From Verrucomicrobiaceae bacterium (GTDB lineage Bacteria > Verrucomicrobiota > Verrucomicrobiia > Verrucomicrobiales > Verrucomicrobiaceae): a stretch of DNA of 64,000 nt. Shown here piece by piece: positions 54,193 to 62,860 of this stretch. The translations under genes were made by a program, and so were the position numbers. The stretch's first letter is position 1. Every line of letters starts with the position of its first letter. A model generated the notes under the pieces. The model had not been told where the DNA came from and searched no databases. It saw nothing but the letters and a program-made list of their open reading frames with translations. The stretch spans positions 186,001 through 250,000 of the forward strand of contig JAEUHN010000004.1 in NCBI GenBank assembly GCA_016795365.1. The letters are read 5' to 3'.

Positions 54193-54331
54193 TTAAGGTT
54201 TGTTAATTATGTCGAGGATTCTTGTGGTTTGCAAGAAAGGTTCTAAAGGCGGCTCAAAGAGCCCCGATTGTCAGCCCCGGCAAGCAGGAATTGTGCTCAG
54301 ACATTGCTGATCTTTGGCGATCTACCCCGCA

Positions 54332-54517
54332 TCAATCGCCCAGGCCGTAAGCCTCGCCTTCCACCCATCCATCCTCCTCCCAAAACGAAATGCGAAGTGG
54401 CCTGCAGCACACCTCACAGTCGTAATCGACATCCGAGGGACACTCCAACGGCGAGGGTGCCGGCACTCCAAACACCTGAAAGCAACTCGGGCAGGTAACC
54501 TCGACGAAGTCGTGCAT
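54332..54517 (-). CDS. Small CPXCG-type cysteine-rich protein
   Basis: This 61-residue protein has two Cys pairs, CPSC near residue 9 and CEVCC near residue 34. It ends with RPLRISFWEEDGWVEGEAYG. This matches the short CPXCG-motif family, which probably binds zinc; function unknown. It begins 10 bases after the ABC transporter gene stop, so it is likely co-transcribed with it. Confidence 0.82.
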   Translation of the reverse strand: MHDFVEVTCPSCFQVFGVPAPSPLECPSDVDYDCEVCCRPLRISFWEEDGWVEGEAYGLGD

Positions 54518-54527
54518 GACGGGATCC

Positions 54528-56306
54528 TCAGCGGCGACGCAGACCCGAAATCACAAAAGACAAGCCGACCCCCGCATGAATGAGAAGCACGATGACGGCA
54601 ACGGCAGGCGTAGCAAACCACGTGCCATTGAAAGCCGTGATCGTATCGAACAAGGCGGAGCCCTTGAGAGAATCCATGCTGCCCGACCATCCGTAGAACG
54701 CCGTTGTCAAAGGCTGCAAGACAGAGCCCAAGGGCGCAGGAAGCGCCAGTATCGCTCCGCTCAGCGGTGCCTGTAAAAAGGCGAGACACCAGGCGCGGGA
54801 CGTGGCCTTGTCGCTTGTGCGGCTCCAGGCCGAGATGCCGAGGCAAAGGAAATTGAAAGCCAGTCCCGTCAGCGCCAGCAGCCCCACACGCAGCGCCCCA
54901 TTGCCCGGAAACCCAGTCGTGAGCAGATCAAAGACCAGCCCAATCGCAAAGGCCTGCAACAAGGCAATCGTGCCCACGTGAAGCACCTTGCTCAGCACGA
55001 ACGACCAGGAACGCAAGCCACTGAAGTGCTCTCGATGCCAGATGGAGCGCTCGTCAGCGATCTCGCGCGATGTATTGAGAACACCCGCTCCCATGACCAT
55101 CAAAACTTGGAGCAAGGTCAGCCCAATGGCGAAGCCGGCGAGGGCTGACGCTTCGGTCGCTGACGGCTTCCAATCAGGGTTGTGCAGCAGTTTCAGTGTG
55201 CCGCGGAATCCCCAGCTGAGAATCAGACACACAAACGGCAGCCCGATTAACAGTAGCGCATGGCTCCACCACTCCGACTTGTTTCGACGGAACAAAGTCC
55301 AACGACGGCGCATCAACACGGCCAGCTGTGTGCCCAAACCAGCGCGTTCCACGGGTGGCGGGATCGTCGATGCCTTCGATGCTTCTTCATCCTCCGGCTC
55401 GGGTCCCCGGCCAAGGCGAAGGCGTCCGGGTTCGGAACGACTGTCTTCATCTTCATCCGAAGCCGCAGCCAACTCGGCCTCGGAAGCTCCCATGCCGGAC
55501 ATGAGCTTGAATGCCCCGTAGTAGGAGTCGCGGTGGCGGTTCCATGAATCCTGCCAGCGCTGGGACGGACGTTTGGCGAGGCGGTGATACAGATCCTCGG
55601 TGTGCGGGATGCTGAAGTAGTGCGTGATCGCACGGCCGGGACCATGAAAGCATCCGCGCCCTTCGTGCAGCACGAGCACCGTGTCGTAGGCCGACAGCTC
55701 GGCGAGTGTCTGCGTCGCATTGATCACGACCCGATTCGGGTTCTCGCGTGCGACGAGTTGGAGCAATGCACCCAGCTCTCGCTGCGATCGGGGATCCACA
55801 CCCGTCATGAAGTCATCGCACAGCACCAGCAGTGGATCGCCAGCCAAAGCCAGCGCGAGAAGCAAACGACGACGCTGCACAGCCGTCAGATCGCGAACGC
55901 GGACTCCCGTCACGGTGTCCAGTCCGCAGAAAAGCACGAGCCGGTCCGCCTTGATCACGGCATCGCGCTTCGAGATGCCGCCCACCTGAAGCATGATGGC
56001 ACAGACCACATGCTCCTTCACACTCATCAGCGGCTGAAGCGAGGCATCATCGCAAGTAACCAGCGCCACCTCGTTAGGCCGCCAAAGGTTCTGAGTGACA
56101 TCCCTGCCGTTCCACAAAACTGCACCAGCCTGCACTCGGACCGTGCCAGCCATGGTTCGTAGGAGCACCGACTTGCCACTGCCCGTGGCTCCGACGAGTC
56201 CCATCAGATGCCCGCCTGGAAGACGAAAGCTGACGGCATCGAGAACAGCGAGAGGCTCTTCGCCACGACGAATGAGCTGATGAGAGAGGGAAACGAGTTC
56301 AAGCAT
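54528..56306 (-). CDS. ABCG/White-type ABC transporter with degenerate ATPase motifs
   Basis: This 592-residue protein joins an N-terminal ATPase to a C-terminal membrane domain of about six segments, the ABCG order. Walker A is intact (GATGSGKS, 39-46). The signature reads LTAVQ instead of LSGGQ, and Walker B ends LLVLCDDF (Asp where the catalytic Glu is usual). The Q-loop region reads LVTCDDASLQ. An acidic, Ser-rich linker (DEDEDSRSEPGR) lies between the parts. ATG 56306 is preferred to an upstream frame start. Either ATP hydrolysis is weak or it needs a partner half-transporter. Substrate unknown. Confidence 0.87.
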   Translation of the reverse strand: MLELVSLSHQLIRRGEEPLAVLDAVSFRLPGGHLMGLVGATGSGKSVLLRTMAGTVRVQAGAVLWNGRDVTQNLWRPNEVALVTCDDASLQPLMSVKEHVVCAIMLQVGGISKRDAVIKADRLVLFCGLDTVTGVRVRDLTAVQRRRLLLALALAGDPLLVLCDDFMTGVDPRSQRELGALLQLVARENPNRVVINATQTLAELSAYDTVLVLHEGRGCFHGPGRAITHYFSIPHTEDLYHRLAKRPSQRWQDSWNRHRDSYYGAFKLMSGMGASEAELAAASDEDEDSRSEPGRLRLGRGPEPEDEEASKASTIPPPVERAGLGTQLAVLMRRRWTLFRRNKSEWWSHALLLIGLPFVCLILSWGFRGTLKLLHNPDWKPSATEASALAGFAIGLTLLQVLMVMGAGVLNTSREIADERSIWHREHFSGLRSWSFVLSKVLHVGTIALLQAFAIGLVFDLLTTGFPGNGALRVGLLALTGLAFNFLCLGISAWSRTSDKATSRAWCLAFLQAPLSGAILALPAPLGSVLQPLTTAFYGWSGSMDSLKGSALFDTITAFNGTWFATPAVAVIVLLIHAGVGLSFVISGLRRR

Positions 56307-56384
56307 GGCGTTCGGAATAAGAGGAAGTGACACGTAGTGGGAAGCGCCTCGCGTGCCAGCAGTTTCGTCGTTCACCAAGCAGCG

Positions 56385-57374
56385 TTAGGCCGGCAGTTCG
56401 TTCTTCCCCGACTTCCCCAGCCAGCGAGCCACCCACCACCACGGGCCAACGAACAGCACGAGCAGCAAGGCTTTGTTGTAGATGAACGAGAGGCTCATCA
56501 ACTGGGTGACAGACTCGTGAAAGCCGATGAGCCCGATGCCGAAGATCGCCGCCGAACGGCGATTGTAGAGCCCCCAGAAAGCAAACAACTCCAACGGCAG
56601 CGCGATCCCAAACAGGGTGGCACTCAGCCATTGATGATCCATCATGAGCTGAGGCAGCCATGCCAAATTGAGCGCCTCGGGCTTGAGCTGCTCATAGTAT
56701 TCCATGTCGCGATTCTTCACGATGTGAAGCGGCAGGTAGCGAGTGCTCGCGATCCATGCGCCCTTGGAAAAGATGATCTTGGAGATGGCCGAGACCACAT
56801 AGGCGGACGCCAGTGCCTGCCTCGCCCAGTCAGCTTCCAGCTGTCCTTCGGTGAACTCATGCGGCAGTCCCCTGCCCTTGCGCCGACACCACCAGGCCCA
56901 CGCACTGGCAGCCCACACCGAAAGCAACACGAGATACACAGCCTGTGCGGTATGGCCGATGGCACCTTGGGAGTTCTTCAGAGTGGCGATGCCGACATTG
57001 AAAGCCAGTGGGATGAACAAGGTGAACACGCCCGGCAGCCCGATGGCATAAAGGACCAACGAGATCGCCGTCAGGACGCGCAGGGTCCCTTCCACGCTGT
57101 CATTCGACAGAAACGAGAAGTCCATGAACATGCCGAATCCATTGGGGTGTGGCTGAGACTTCTCGACGATGTCCCAGTGGAAGGGGTTCTCCACCATGAG
57201 CTGCACCGCCTTGACCGGATGGGTCCACTCTGCGGTCCAGCCAGAATGCATGTCCCAGACCAGCAACACCAACGCGATGCGCATGATGATCAACTCCCAC
57301 CGGGCATGACGCATGGGCTCGTAAGCAAGAAAGAGCCAATGAAACCACTGACAAAGTTTGGCGAAGGCACTCAT
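56385..57374 (-). CDS. HTTM-domain (vitamin K-dependent gamma-carboxylase-like) membrane protein
   Basis: This 329-residue protein has several hydrophobic segments in the HTTM arrangement: MRIALVLLVWDMH, VLTAISLVLYAIGLPGVFTLFI, AVYLVLLSVWAASAWAWW and IYNKALLLVLFVGPWWW. Family-like text includes AYVVSAISKIIFSKGAWI and FHESVTQL. Many bacterial members are not carboxylases and are of unknown function. Its ATG overlaps the stop of the preceding gene (ATGA), which encodes a small membrane-anchored partner. Confidence 0.82.
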   Translation of the reverse strand: MSAFAKLCQWFHWLFLAYEPMRHARWELIIMRIALVLLVWDMHSGWTAEWTHPVKAVQLMVENPFHWDIVEKSQPHPNGFGMFMDFSFLSNDSVEGTLRVLTAISLVLYAIGLPGVFTLFIPLAFNVGIATLKNSQGAIGHTAQAVYLVLLSVWAASAWAWWCRRKGRGLPHEFTEGQLEADWARQALASAYVVSAISKIIFSKGAWIASTRYLPLHIVKNRDMEYYEQLKPEALNLAWLPQLMMDHQWLSATLFGIALPLELFAFWGLYNRRSAAIFGIGLIGFHESVTQLMSLSFIYNKALLLVLFVGPWWWVARWLGKSGKNELPA

Positions 57375-57877
57375 GGAAGCTTCGTGGGTTGCAGAGACAG
57401 GCTGCCGACCAGCGTGTCCGCTTTGTTGATCTTGCCATCGACGAATTCGATCTGCACCTCATGCATGTGGATCGTGCCGAGGGCTTTCAGCTTGTCCTGG
57501 TTGACCGGAGGCGTGATCTCCACCAGCCACTGCAGACACTCCTTGGCTGCCTCTGCTTTCTTATCAGCAGGCATGTCCACCTTGCGCACGCCTTTGATCG
57601 ACTTCTTCAGATTCGAGAGCTTCCGATCATAGGCCTTCTTCACGTCGCTGATCGAACGCCCGAACATCGGACCCACCGGCACGAGGTCGCCTTTCTCGCT
57701 GGTGACATACACATAGTAAGTCTCCGGCTCGAACCGCGAATACATCGGGAAATTGGAGAACGGGTAGAACTCCCCCGGCTTCTCCGTCTTGCTCGTCGCG
57801 AGTGGGATGACCAAGCCCATCAGCACCACCAGGAACCAGTGGTAGCGAAATCGAAGGCCAGTGAGGTATCGCATCAT
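57371..57877 (-). CDS. Membrane-anchored hypothetical protein coupled to the HTTM gene
   Basis: This 168-residue protein has one N-terminal membrane segment (WFLVVLMGLVIPLATS) and a soluble part with FYPFSNFPMYSRFEPETYYV. A basic helical stretch (KKAYDRKLSNLKKSIKGVRK) follows. The PFSNFPMY wording recurs in small proteins next to HTTM genes in PVC bacteria, as far as I recall. It is coupled to the HTTM gene by ATGA and lies 11 bases after the Trm112-like gene. Function unknown. Confidence 0.75.
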   Translation of the reverse strand: MMRYLTGLRFRYHWFLVVLMGLVIPLATSKTEKPGEFYPFSNFPMYSRFEPETYYVYVTSEKGDLVPVGPMFGRSISDVKKAYDRKLSNLKKSIKGVRKVDMPADKKAEAAKECLQWLVEITPPVNQDKLKALGTIHMHEVQIEFVDGKINKADTLVGSLSLQPTKLP

Positions 57878-57888
57878 GGGAGGAGGGA

Positions 57889-58101
57889 TCAGGCGGCCGT
57901 CGAAGTCTTGATGGCTGCGTCTGGCAGCAGGTGGGGAATGCCTTCGATGACTGGGTAAACGTAAACGCCGCTCTCGCAGACGAGTGCTGGCTGTTCCATG
58001 GCAAGGCCTGCGCGCTTCTTGTCATCGTCAGAGGCCAATCGCAGAGGCTCGCCAGTGTGCGCACAGCGAAGGCGAGGAAGGAATGTATCGAGCCAGGTCA
58101 T
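57889..58101 (-). CDS. Trm112-like small protein
   Basis: This 70-residue protein has LRCAHTGEPLRLA near the start and ALVCESGVYVYPVIEGIPHLLPDAAI at the end, the Trm112/YcaR pattern. Of the usual zinc Cys set only two Cys are visible. Such proteins support methyltransferases or serve as small partners of lipid enzymes. Its ATG (58101) overlaps the stop of the MoeB-rhodanese gene. An upstream in-frame reading lies within that gene and was discarded. Confidence 0.8.
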   Translation of the reverse strand: MTWLDTFLPRLRCAHTGEPLRLASDDDKKRAGLAMEQPALVCESGVYVYPVIEGIPHLLPDAAIKTSTAA

Positions 58102-59273
58102 GCGACGGCGACGCTGTTGTCGATGTCGCGCGCCCAGGCGGTGATGCCGCCTTCGACGTTCCACACATTGGTAAATCCTTGCTCCAAAAGGAAGCCCACC
58201 GCCTTGGCACTGCGTCCACCGAGCTTGCAATGCACCACCAGCTTCTGATCACGCGGCAGTTCATTGAATCGGCCAGGAATCTCTCCCAACGGAATCTTCA
58301 CCGAACCAGCGATCTCGCCCACGGCGATCTCGGCAGGCTCACGAACGTCGATCAGCACGTGCGGAGAATGGTTGTCGCGAAGGGTTTTGAGGTCTTGAAC
58401 GGTGATCGTGGGAACGGCTGGGGGTATCATGGCAGAGTGGGCGGAAGGCAGGCCACAAAAACCCTGGTAGTCAATGGGTTCCGTGATGCTCGGCTGGGAA
58501 CTGCACACCGCGCATTGCTCGTCGCGACGGAGGGTAAACGTGCGGAACTTCATGCCCAGCGTATCCACATGCAGCAGTCGTCCGATCAGAGGTTGGCCAA
58601 CGCCCGTGAGCAGCTTGATCGCTTCCAGCGCCTGCATCGATCCGACGATGCCAGGCAGCACTCCCAGCACACCGCCTTCAGCACAAGTCGGCACCAATCC
58701 CGGCGCAGGTGGTTGAGGCGACATGCACCGATAGCACGGCCCTCCCAAGTGCGGAGCAAACACACTCACCTGCCCCTCGAAGCGCAGGATCGAACCATAC
58801 ACGTTCGGAATCTTCAGCCAGCAGGCGACATCGTTGCTCAGGTAGCGCGTGGGGAAGTTGTCGGTGCCGTCAAGAATCAAATCGTAGCCACGAGCTATCT
58901 CCATCGCGTTGGCAGCGGTGAAAACCGTGCGATGCAACTCCAGCGCCACATGCGGATTCACGTCCTTCAGCCGATCGGCGGCGGAGTCGAGCTTGCTCCG
59001 TCCCACATCCTTCGTGCCGTGCAACACCTGGCGTTGCAGATTGGACACATCAACCACATCCGCATCCACCAGACCCAAGGTGCCCACGCCCGCCGCAGCC
59101 AGATACAGGGCCGCAGGCGAACCCAAACCTCCAGTGCCAATCATGAGCACTCGAGACGCCTTGAGTTTCTCCTGCGCCGCGAGACCGAACTCGGGGATGT
59201 TCAGGTGTCGTGCGTAGCGCTGGAGTTCGGACTTGCTGAGACTGGTTTCAAAAGTAGCCACGGCCCGCACCAT
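58098..59273 (-). CDS. moeB: MoeB/ThiF adenylyltransferase fused to a rhodanese domain
   Basis: This 391-residue fusion has the E1-like part with MIGTGGLGSPAALYLAAAGV, LVDADVVDVSNLQRQVLH and DGTDNFPTRYLSNDVA. The ATP and Mg residues are intact. The Cys pairs are CYRC and CAVC. The C-terminal rhodanese domain has VLIDVREPAEIAVGEI and the catalytic Cys in VVHCKLGGRSAKAV. It activates the C-terminus of sulfur-carrier proteins (MoaD/ThiS type) and supplies sulfur. ATG 59273 fits the family start (SKSELQRYARHLNIPEFG). It is coupled to the Trm112-like gene. Confidence 0.92.
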   Translation of the reverse strand: MVRAVATFETSLSKSELQRYARHLNIPEFGLAAQEKLKASRVLMIGTGGLGSPAALYLAAAGVGTLGLVDADVVDVSNLQRQVLHGTKDVGRSKLDSAADRLKDVNPHVALELHRTVFTAANAMEIARGYDLILDGTDNFPTRYLSNDVACWLKIPNVYGSILRFEGQVSVFAPHLGGPCYRCMSPQPPAPGLVPTCAEGGVLGVLPGIVGSMQALEAIKLLTGVGQPLIGRLLHVDTLGMKFRTFTLRRDEQCAVCSSQPSITEPIDYQGFCGLPSAHSAMIPPAVPTITVQDLKTLRDNHSPHVLIDVREPAEIAVGEIAGSVKIPLGEIPGRFNELPRDQKLVVHCKLGGRSAKAVGFLLEQGFTNVWNVEGGITAWARDIDNSVAVA

Positions 59274-59402
59274 GAAGCAGAGTCCACCCGGCGCAACGTC
59301 GGCGTGCGAGTCTCGCGTGACCGAGACTGAATGAGCAGCCAATCGATTCAATTAGTCGCCTTCGTTGAAGCTAGCATCGCGGTCAGTGACCCCGGCCTGT
59401 GA

Positions 59403-62400
59403 TCAGCGCCTCATCACGAACTCATCCAAGTTCATGACCACATTGGCAACGGTGGTCCAGGCAGCGAGTTCGATGGCATTCATACCGGCGGGCACGGGGC
59501 CGAGTGGCTCCGTCGCGAGCTTGGTCGCATTGGCGGGATTCGTTGCCAGATCGCGCTGAGATTCATTCAGCAACGATGTCAGCCGCTTCACTTCGAGGTC
59601 CGAAGCGGCACGCGAGAGACAGACACGGAACATCCATTGCAAATGATCCCCCGTGCTGCTGCCGCCTTCCTTGACCACTCGACGAGCAAGCGCCTGGGCA
59701 CACTCTACAAACACCGGATCATTCAATGTCACAAAGGCCTGGAGCGGCGTGTTGGTGCGTCCGCGCTTGAGCGTGCAGACTTCGCGATTCGTTGCATCGA
59801 AGGTCATGTAACTCGCATACGGAGCATTGCGGCGAATCTCGGTATAGATACTGCGACGGTGCTTGTCCTCGCCATCGCTCACGGTCCAGTCATTGCCACG
59901 ACCAAAGGCCGTGCTGAGCCCGAGGCTGGGAGACAACGGACGCACCGCCGGACCGAACATCTTGCCGCTGAGCAGTCCACTCACCGCCAGCGCCTGATCA
60001 CGAATCATCTCACCGGTGGGCCGGAAGCGTGGGCCACGCGCGAGGAGGCGATTGTCGGGATCACGTTCCTGAAGTTCGGGCGTCACCTTGGAAACCTGCT
60101 GGTAGGCCTGACTGCTGACTATGAGCGTAAGCATGTGCTTCAAGTCCCAGCCACTATCCATGAACTCGGCAGCGAGCCAGTCGAGCAGCTCGGGATGAAC
60201 TGGCAGCTCGCCTTGGGAGCCGAATTCCTCACTCGTCCGCACGATCCCCACACCGAACAAATGCTCCCACAGACGGTTCATCATCACGCGGGCGGTCAGT
60301 GGATTGTTGCGATTCACCAACCACTGCGCGAGACCAAGACGATCCGCGTTTGCGCCTTTCGGCAAGGGTGGAAACGCCGAGGGCACACCACCTTGCACCT
60401 CGGCATCGAGCGCCTGCCAGTTGCCTCGCAATTGAATATGCGTCACTCGCCGGTCCTTGCCCGTGAGGTCCTTCATGATGGGCACGGTGTTGGGCTTGAG
60501 CGCAGCGATCTCTTTCTTCAGCGCGTCCAAGCGGCCCCGATCAGTCGCCGTCTCCTTGGCCACTTGTCGCACATAGTAGTCAGCCACCACTTTGGTTTGC
60601 TCATGAGTTGGCTTCGAAATCATCAAAGCAGCCAGCACCGCAGGCGGCAGTTGCACCAGTTGAGCCGCGCGCACGTCGCCCGTGAAGCCCAGGCGGTAAG
60701 TGCCGAGCGTGTGCCTCTTGAACTCCGAGTTCTGCTCGATCGTCACACGCAGCACTGAACCCACGGGCACGGTGACCGGTGCTTTGGCCAGCAAGGTTAG
60801 CGTGTGCGGTTTGTCGGCACTTCCACCCACGGCCCAGCCTTTGCGATTCTTGTCGTTCGGTTTGATCAGTGACTCAGCGGTAAAACCACTCTGTTCGAAA
60901 TCCGCCATCGCTTTGCTGAACTCGATCGTGGTGGGACCACCCAGCACCAGCTCTTTTTCGACCTTCGGCGCAGGCATTGCATCACTCTGCCAGACCGTCG
61001 TGCGCTTCTGATCGAGTGCGACAACGCGGAAGCCTCCAAGACGTTCGCCTGTTCCACCGTCAGTTCGATTCCACACCACCAGACGCTCCACTGGGACGTC
61101 GCTGCCGAGATCCACTTCCCACCATGGATTGTCTTCCTGAATGCAGTGTGCCACGGAGCCCGTGTTGTAGTCACCATCGGTCTTCCCGTCGATCGCCAGG
61201 CGGGCTTCGGCATTGGAGTATTGGCTACTTTGTTTCGCCGTGCCTTTGAGGGCCGCATTGACGCCATGGCTAAAGACCTGAACCTCCGCGAGCTGGAGGA
61301 ACTTCTCCTTGCCTGGCAGTTCGATCCTCACATACCGGGCACTCGGTGCCCCCTTCGCTTGCGGCGGAAGAATCTGGGCCTTCAGGCCCGTGATCACGAA
61401 GTTGCCGCGCTCCACCGAAGGCATCGTTTCAAGGCGCAAGGCCGTGAGCTTCTCGCCGCTCAGGGGAATCTCGAGCGTGTGGACATCATTGTCGGCAACC
61501 TTGGCGAAGGCGATGGTGCCATCGTCTTTGAGCGTGGCTTCATGCCGACTCGTCGCCGCGACCGACAATGGCTTCGGATGCTGCCAGGACAACTCCTTGG
61601 CGTTGGCCTTCGACCATGCTTCCAGTCCGGCAAGCATGGCGGCACTGGGATTGGCCAGCTTCGCCTCAATGGCAGCCAACTCGCGCTGAGCGTCGTCGCG
61701 TTTGCGTTTGGCTTCGGGCGTCAGGAACTCATGCACTGGCGACTCGTCCTTCTTGTCCGCATCCGCGCTCTGGTTCAGGATCGCGTAGAACTGGAAGTAT
61801 TCCTTGATCGTGATCGGATCATACTTGTGCGTGTGGCATTGAGCGCAGGCCATGCTCGTGCCCATCCAGACGGCCATGGTGGTGTTGACGCGATCAATGA
61901 TGGCTGCGTTGCGGAACTCCTCATCGCTCGTGCCGCCTTCGTTCTGGGTCATCGTGTTGCGATGGAAGGCGGTGGCGATGAGTTGATCCTCGGTGGCGTT
62001 GGGCAGCAGATCGCCCGCAAGTTGTTCAATAGTGAATTGATCGAACGGCATGTTCGAATTCAGCGCACGAATCACCCAGTCACGATAGGCCCAGATCTCG
62101 CGCGGCTGATCGCTGGGATAGCCCGAGCTGTCGGCGTAGCGAGCCAGATCCAACCACATTCGCGCCCAATGTTCGCCGTAGGCGGGTTTGGCAAGGTAGT
62201 GCTGCACGACCTTCGCGAAGTCGAACGACGGCGAAGTCGAGAAGCGCTGGAGTTCTTCGAGTGTTGGCGGCAGTCCCGTGAGGTCAAGGGCCACACGTCG
62301 CACCAGCGTCGCAGGGTCTGCGGGTGGTGAGAATCCCAGTCCTTCCTTGTGGAGCCGGTTCGTCAAAAAGGCGTCAATCGCCTGTCGATCCTTGCCATCC

Positions 62401-62798
62401 GTCGCTGGCACCTTCGGGCGCGCAACGACCTCATAGCTCCAGTGCTTGCCCCACTTGGCCCCTTGCTTGATCCATTCCTTGAGCACCGCGAGCTGGGCCT
62501 GCGAGACCGTCTTGTGGAGCTTCGGCGGAGGCATCACTTCATCAGGGTCCTTCGACTCGATGCGTTCGATGATCGCACTCTTCTCAGGATGCCCTGGGAC
62601 GATCGCAATCACGCCATCATTCGACTTCTTGGCCGAGGCTTCCTCATCAAGACGCAGCCCAGCCTCGCGCTTCTTCTCGTCAGGCCCGTGGCAGAAAAAG
62701 CAGTTCTCCGACAAGATCGGACGCACCTCGCGACTGAAGTCGATCGGAGTGGCCGAGAAACCGGACAAAGGCAGAGTGAGAGCGAGCAGGAAACGCAT
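59403..62798 (-). CDS. Secreted PSCyt1-DUF1549-DUF1553 protein with discoidin-like domain
   Basis: This 1131-residue protein has a signal peptide (MRFLLALTLPLSGFSA) and cytochrome-type CFFCH (33-37). DUF1549 (about 140-350; IDAFLTNRLHKEGL, RRVALDLTGLPPT, CAQCHTHKYDPI) follows. A galactose-binding F5/8C-like domain (about 510-660; ARYVRIELPGKEKFLQLAEV, NPWWEVDLGSDVPVERLVVW) precedes DUF1553 (about 830-1090). The extra carbohydrate-binding-like module differs from the LamG module of the protein at 43707. No DUF1501 partner is adjacent. ATG 62798 was chosen by the signal peptide. Confidence 0.93.
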   Translation of the reverse strand: MRFLLALTLPLSGFSATPIDFSREVRPILSENCFFCHGPDEKKREAGLRLDEEASAKKSNDGVIAIVPGHPEKSAIIERIESKDPDEVMPPPKLHKTVSQAQLAVLKEWIKQGAKWGKHWSYEVVARPKVPATDGKDRQAIDAFLTNRLHKEGLGFSPPADPATLVRRVALDLTGLPPTLEELQRFSTSPSFDFAKVVQHYLAKPAYGEHWARMWLDLARYADSSGYPSDQPREIWAYRDWVIRALNSNMPFDQFTIEQLAGDLLPNATEDQLIATAFHRNTMTQNEGGTSDEEFRNAAIIDRVNTTMAVWMGTSMACAQCHTHKYDPITIKEYFQFYAILNQSADADKKDESPVHEFLTPEAKRKRDDAQRELAAIEAKLANPSAAMLAGLEAWSKANAKELSWQHPKPLSVAATSRHEATLKDDGTIAFAKVADNDVHTLEIPLSGEKLTALRLETMPSVERGNFVITGLKAQILPPQAKGAPSARYVRIELPGKEKFLQLAEVQVFSHGVNAALKGTAKQSSQYSNAEARLAIDGKTDGDYNTGSVAHCIQEDNPWWEVDLGSDVPVERLVVWNRTDGGTGERLGGFRVVALDQKRTTVWQSDAMPAPKVEKELVLGGPTTIEFSKAMADFEQSGFTAESLIKPNDKNRKGWAVGGSADKPHTLTLLAKAPVTVPVGSVLRVTIEQNSEFKRHTLGTYRLGFTGDVRAAQLVQLPPAVLAALMISKPTHEQTKVVADYYVRQVAKETATDRGRLDALKKEIAALKPNTVPIMKDLTGKDRRVTHIQLRGNWQALDAEVQGGVPSAFPPLPKGANADRLGLAQWLVNRNNPLTARVMMNRLWEHLFGVGIVRTSEEFGSQGELPVHPELLDWLAAEFMDSGWDLKHMLTLIVSSQAYQQVSKVTPELQERDPDNRLLARGPRFRPTGEMIRDQALAVSGLLSGKMFGPAVRPLSPSLGLSTAFGRGNDWTVSDGEDKHRRSIYTEIRRNAPYASYMTFDATNREVCTLKRGRTNTPLQAFVTLNDPVFVECAQALARRVVKEGGSSTGDHLQWMFRVCLSRAASDLEVKRLTSLLNESQRDLATNPANATKLATEPLGPVPAGMNAIELAAWTTVANVVMNLDEFVMRR

Positions 62799-62860
62799 GG
62801 GGATGAACACACTACGATTGGCAGGTCGCAAAATTGCGCCCGAGGTCTTGCACGATCGCG

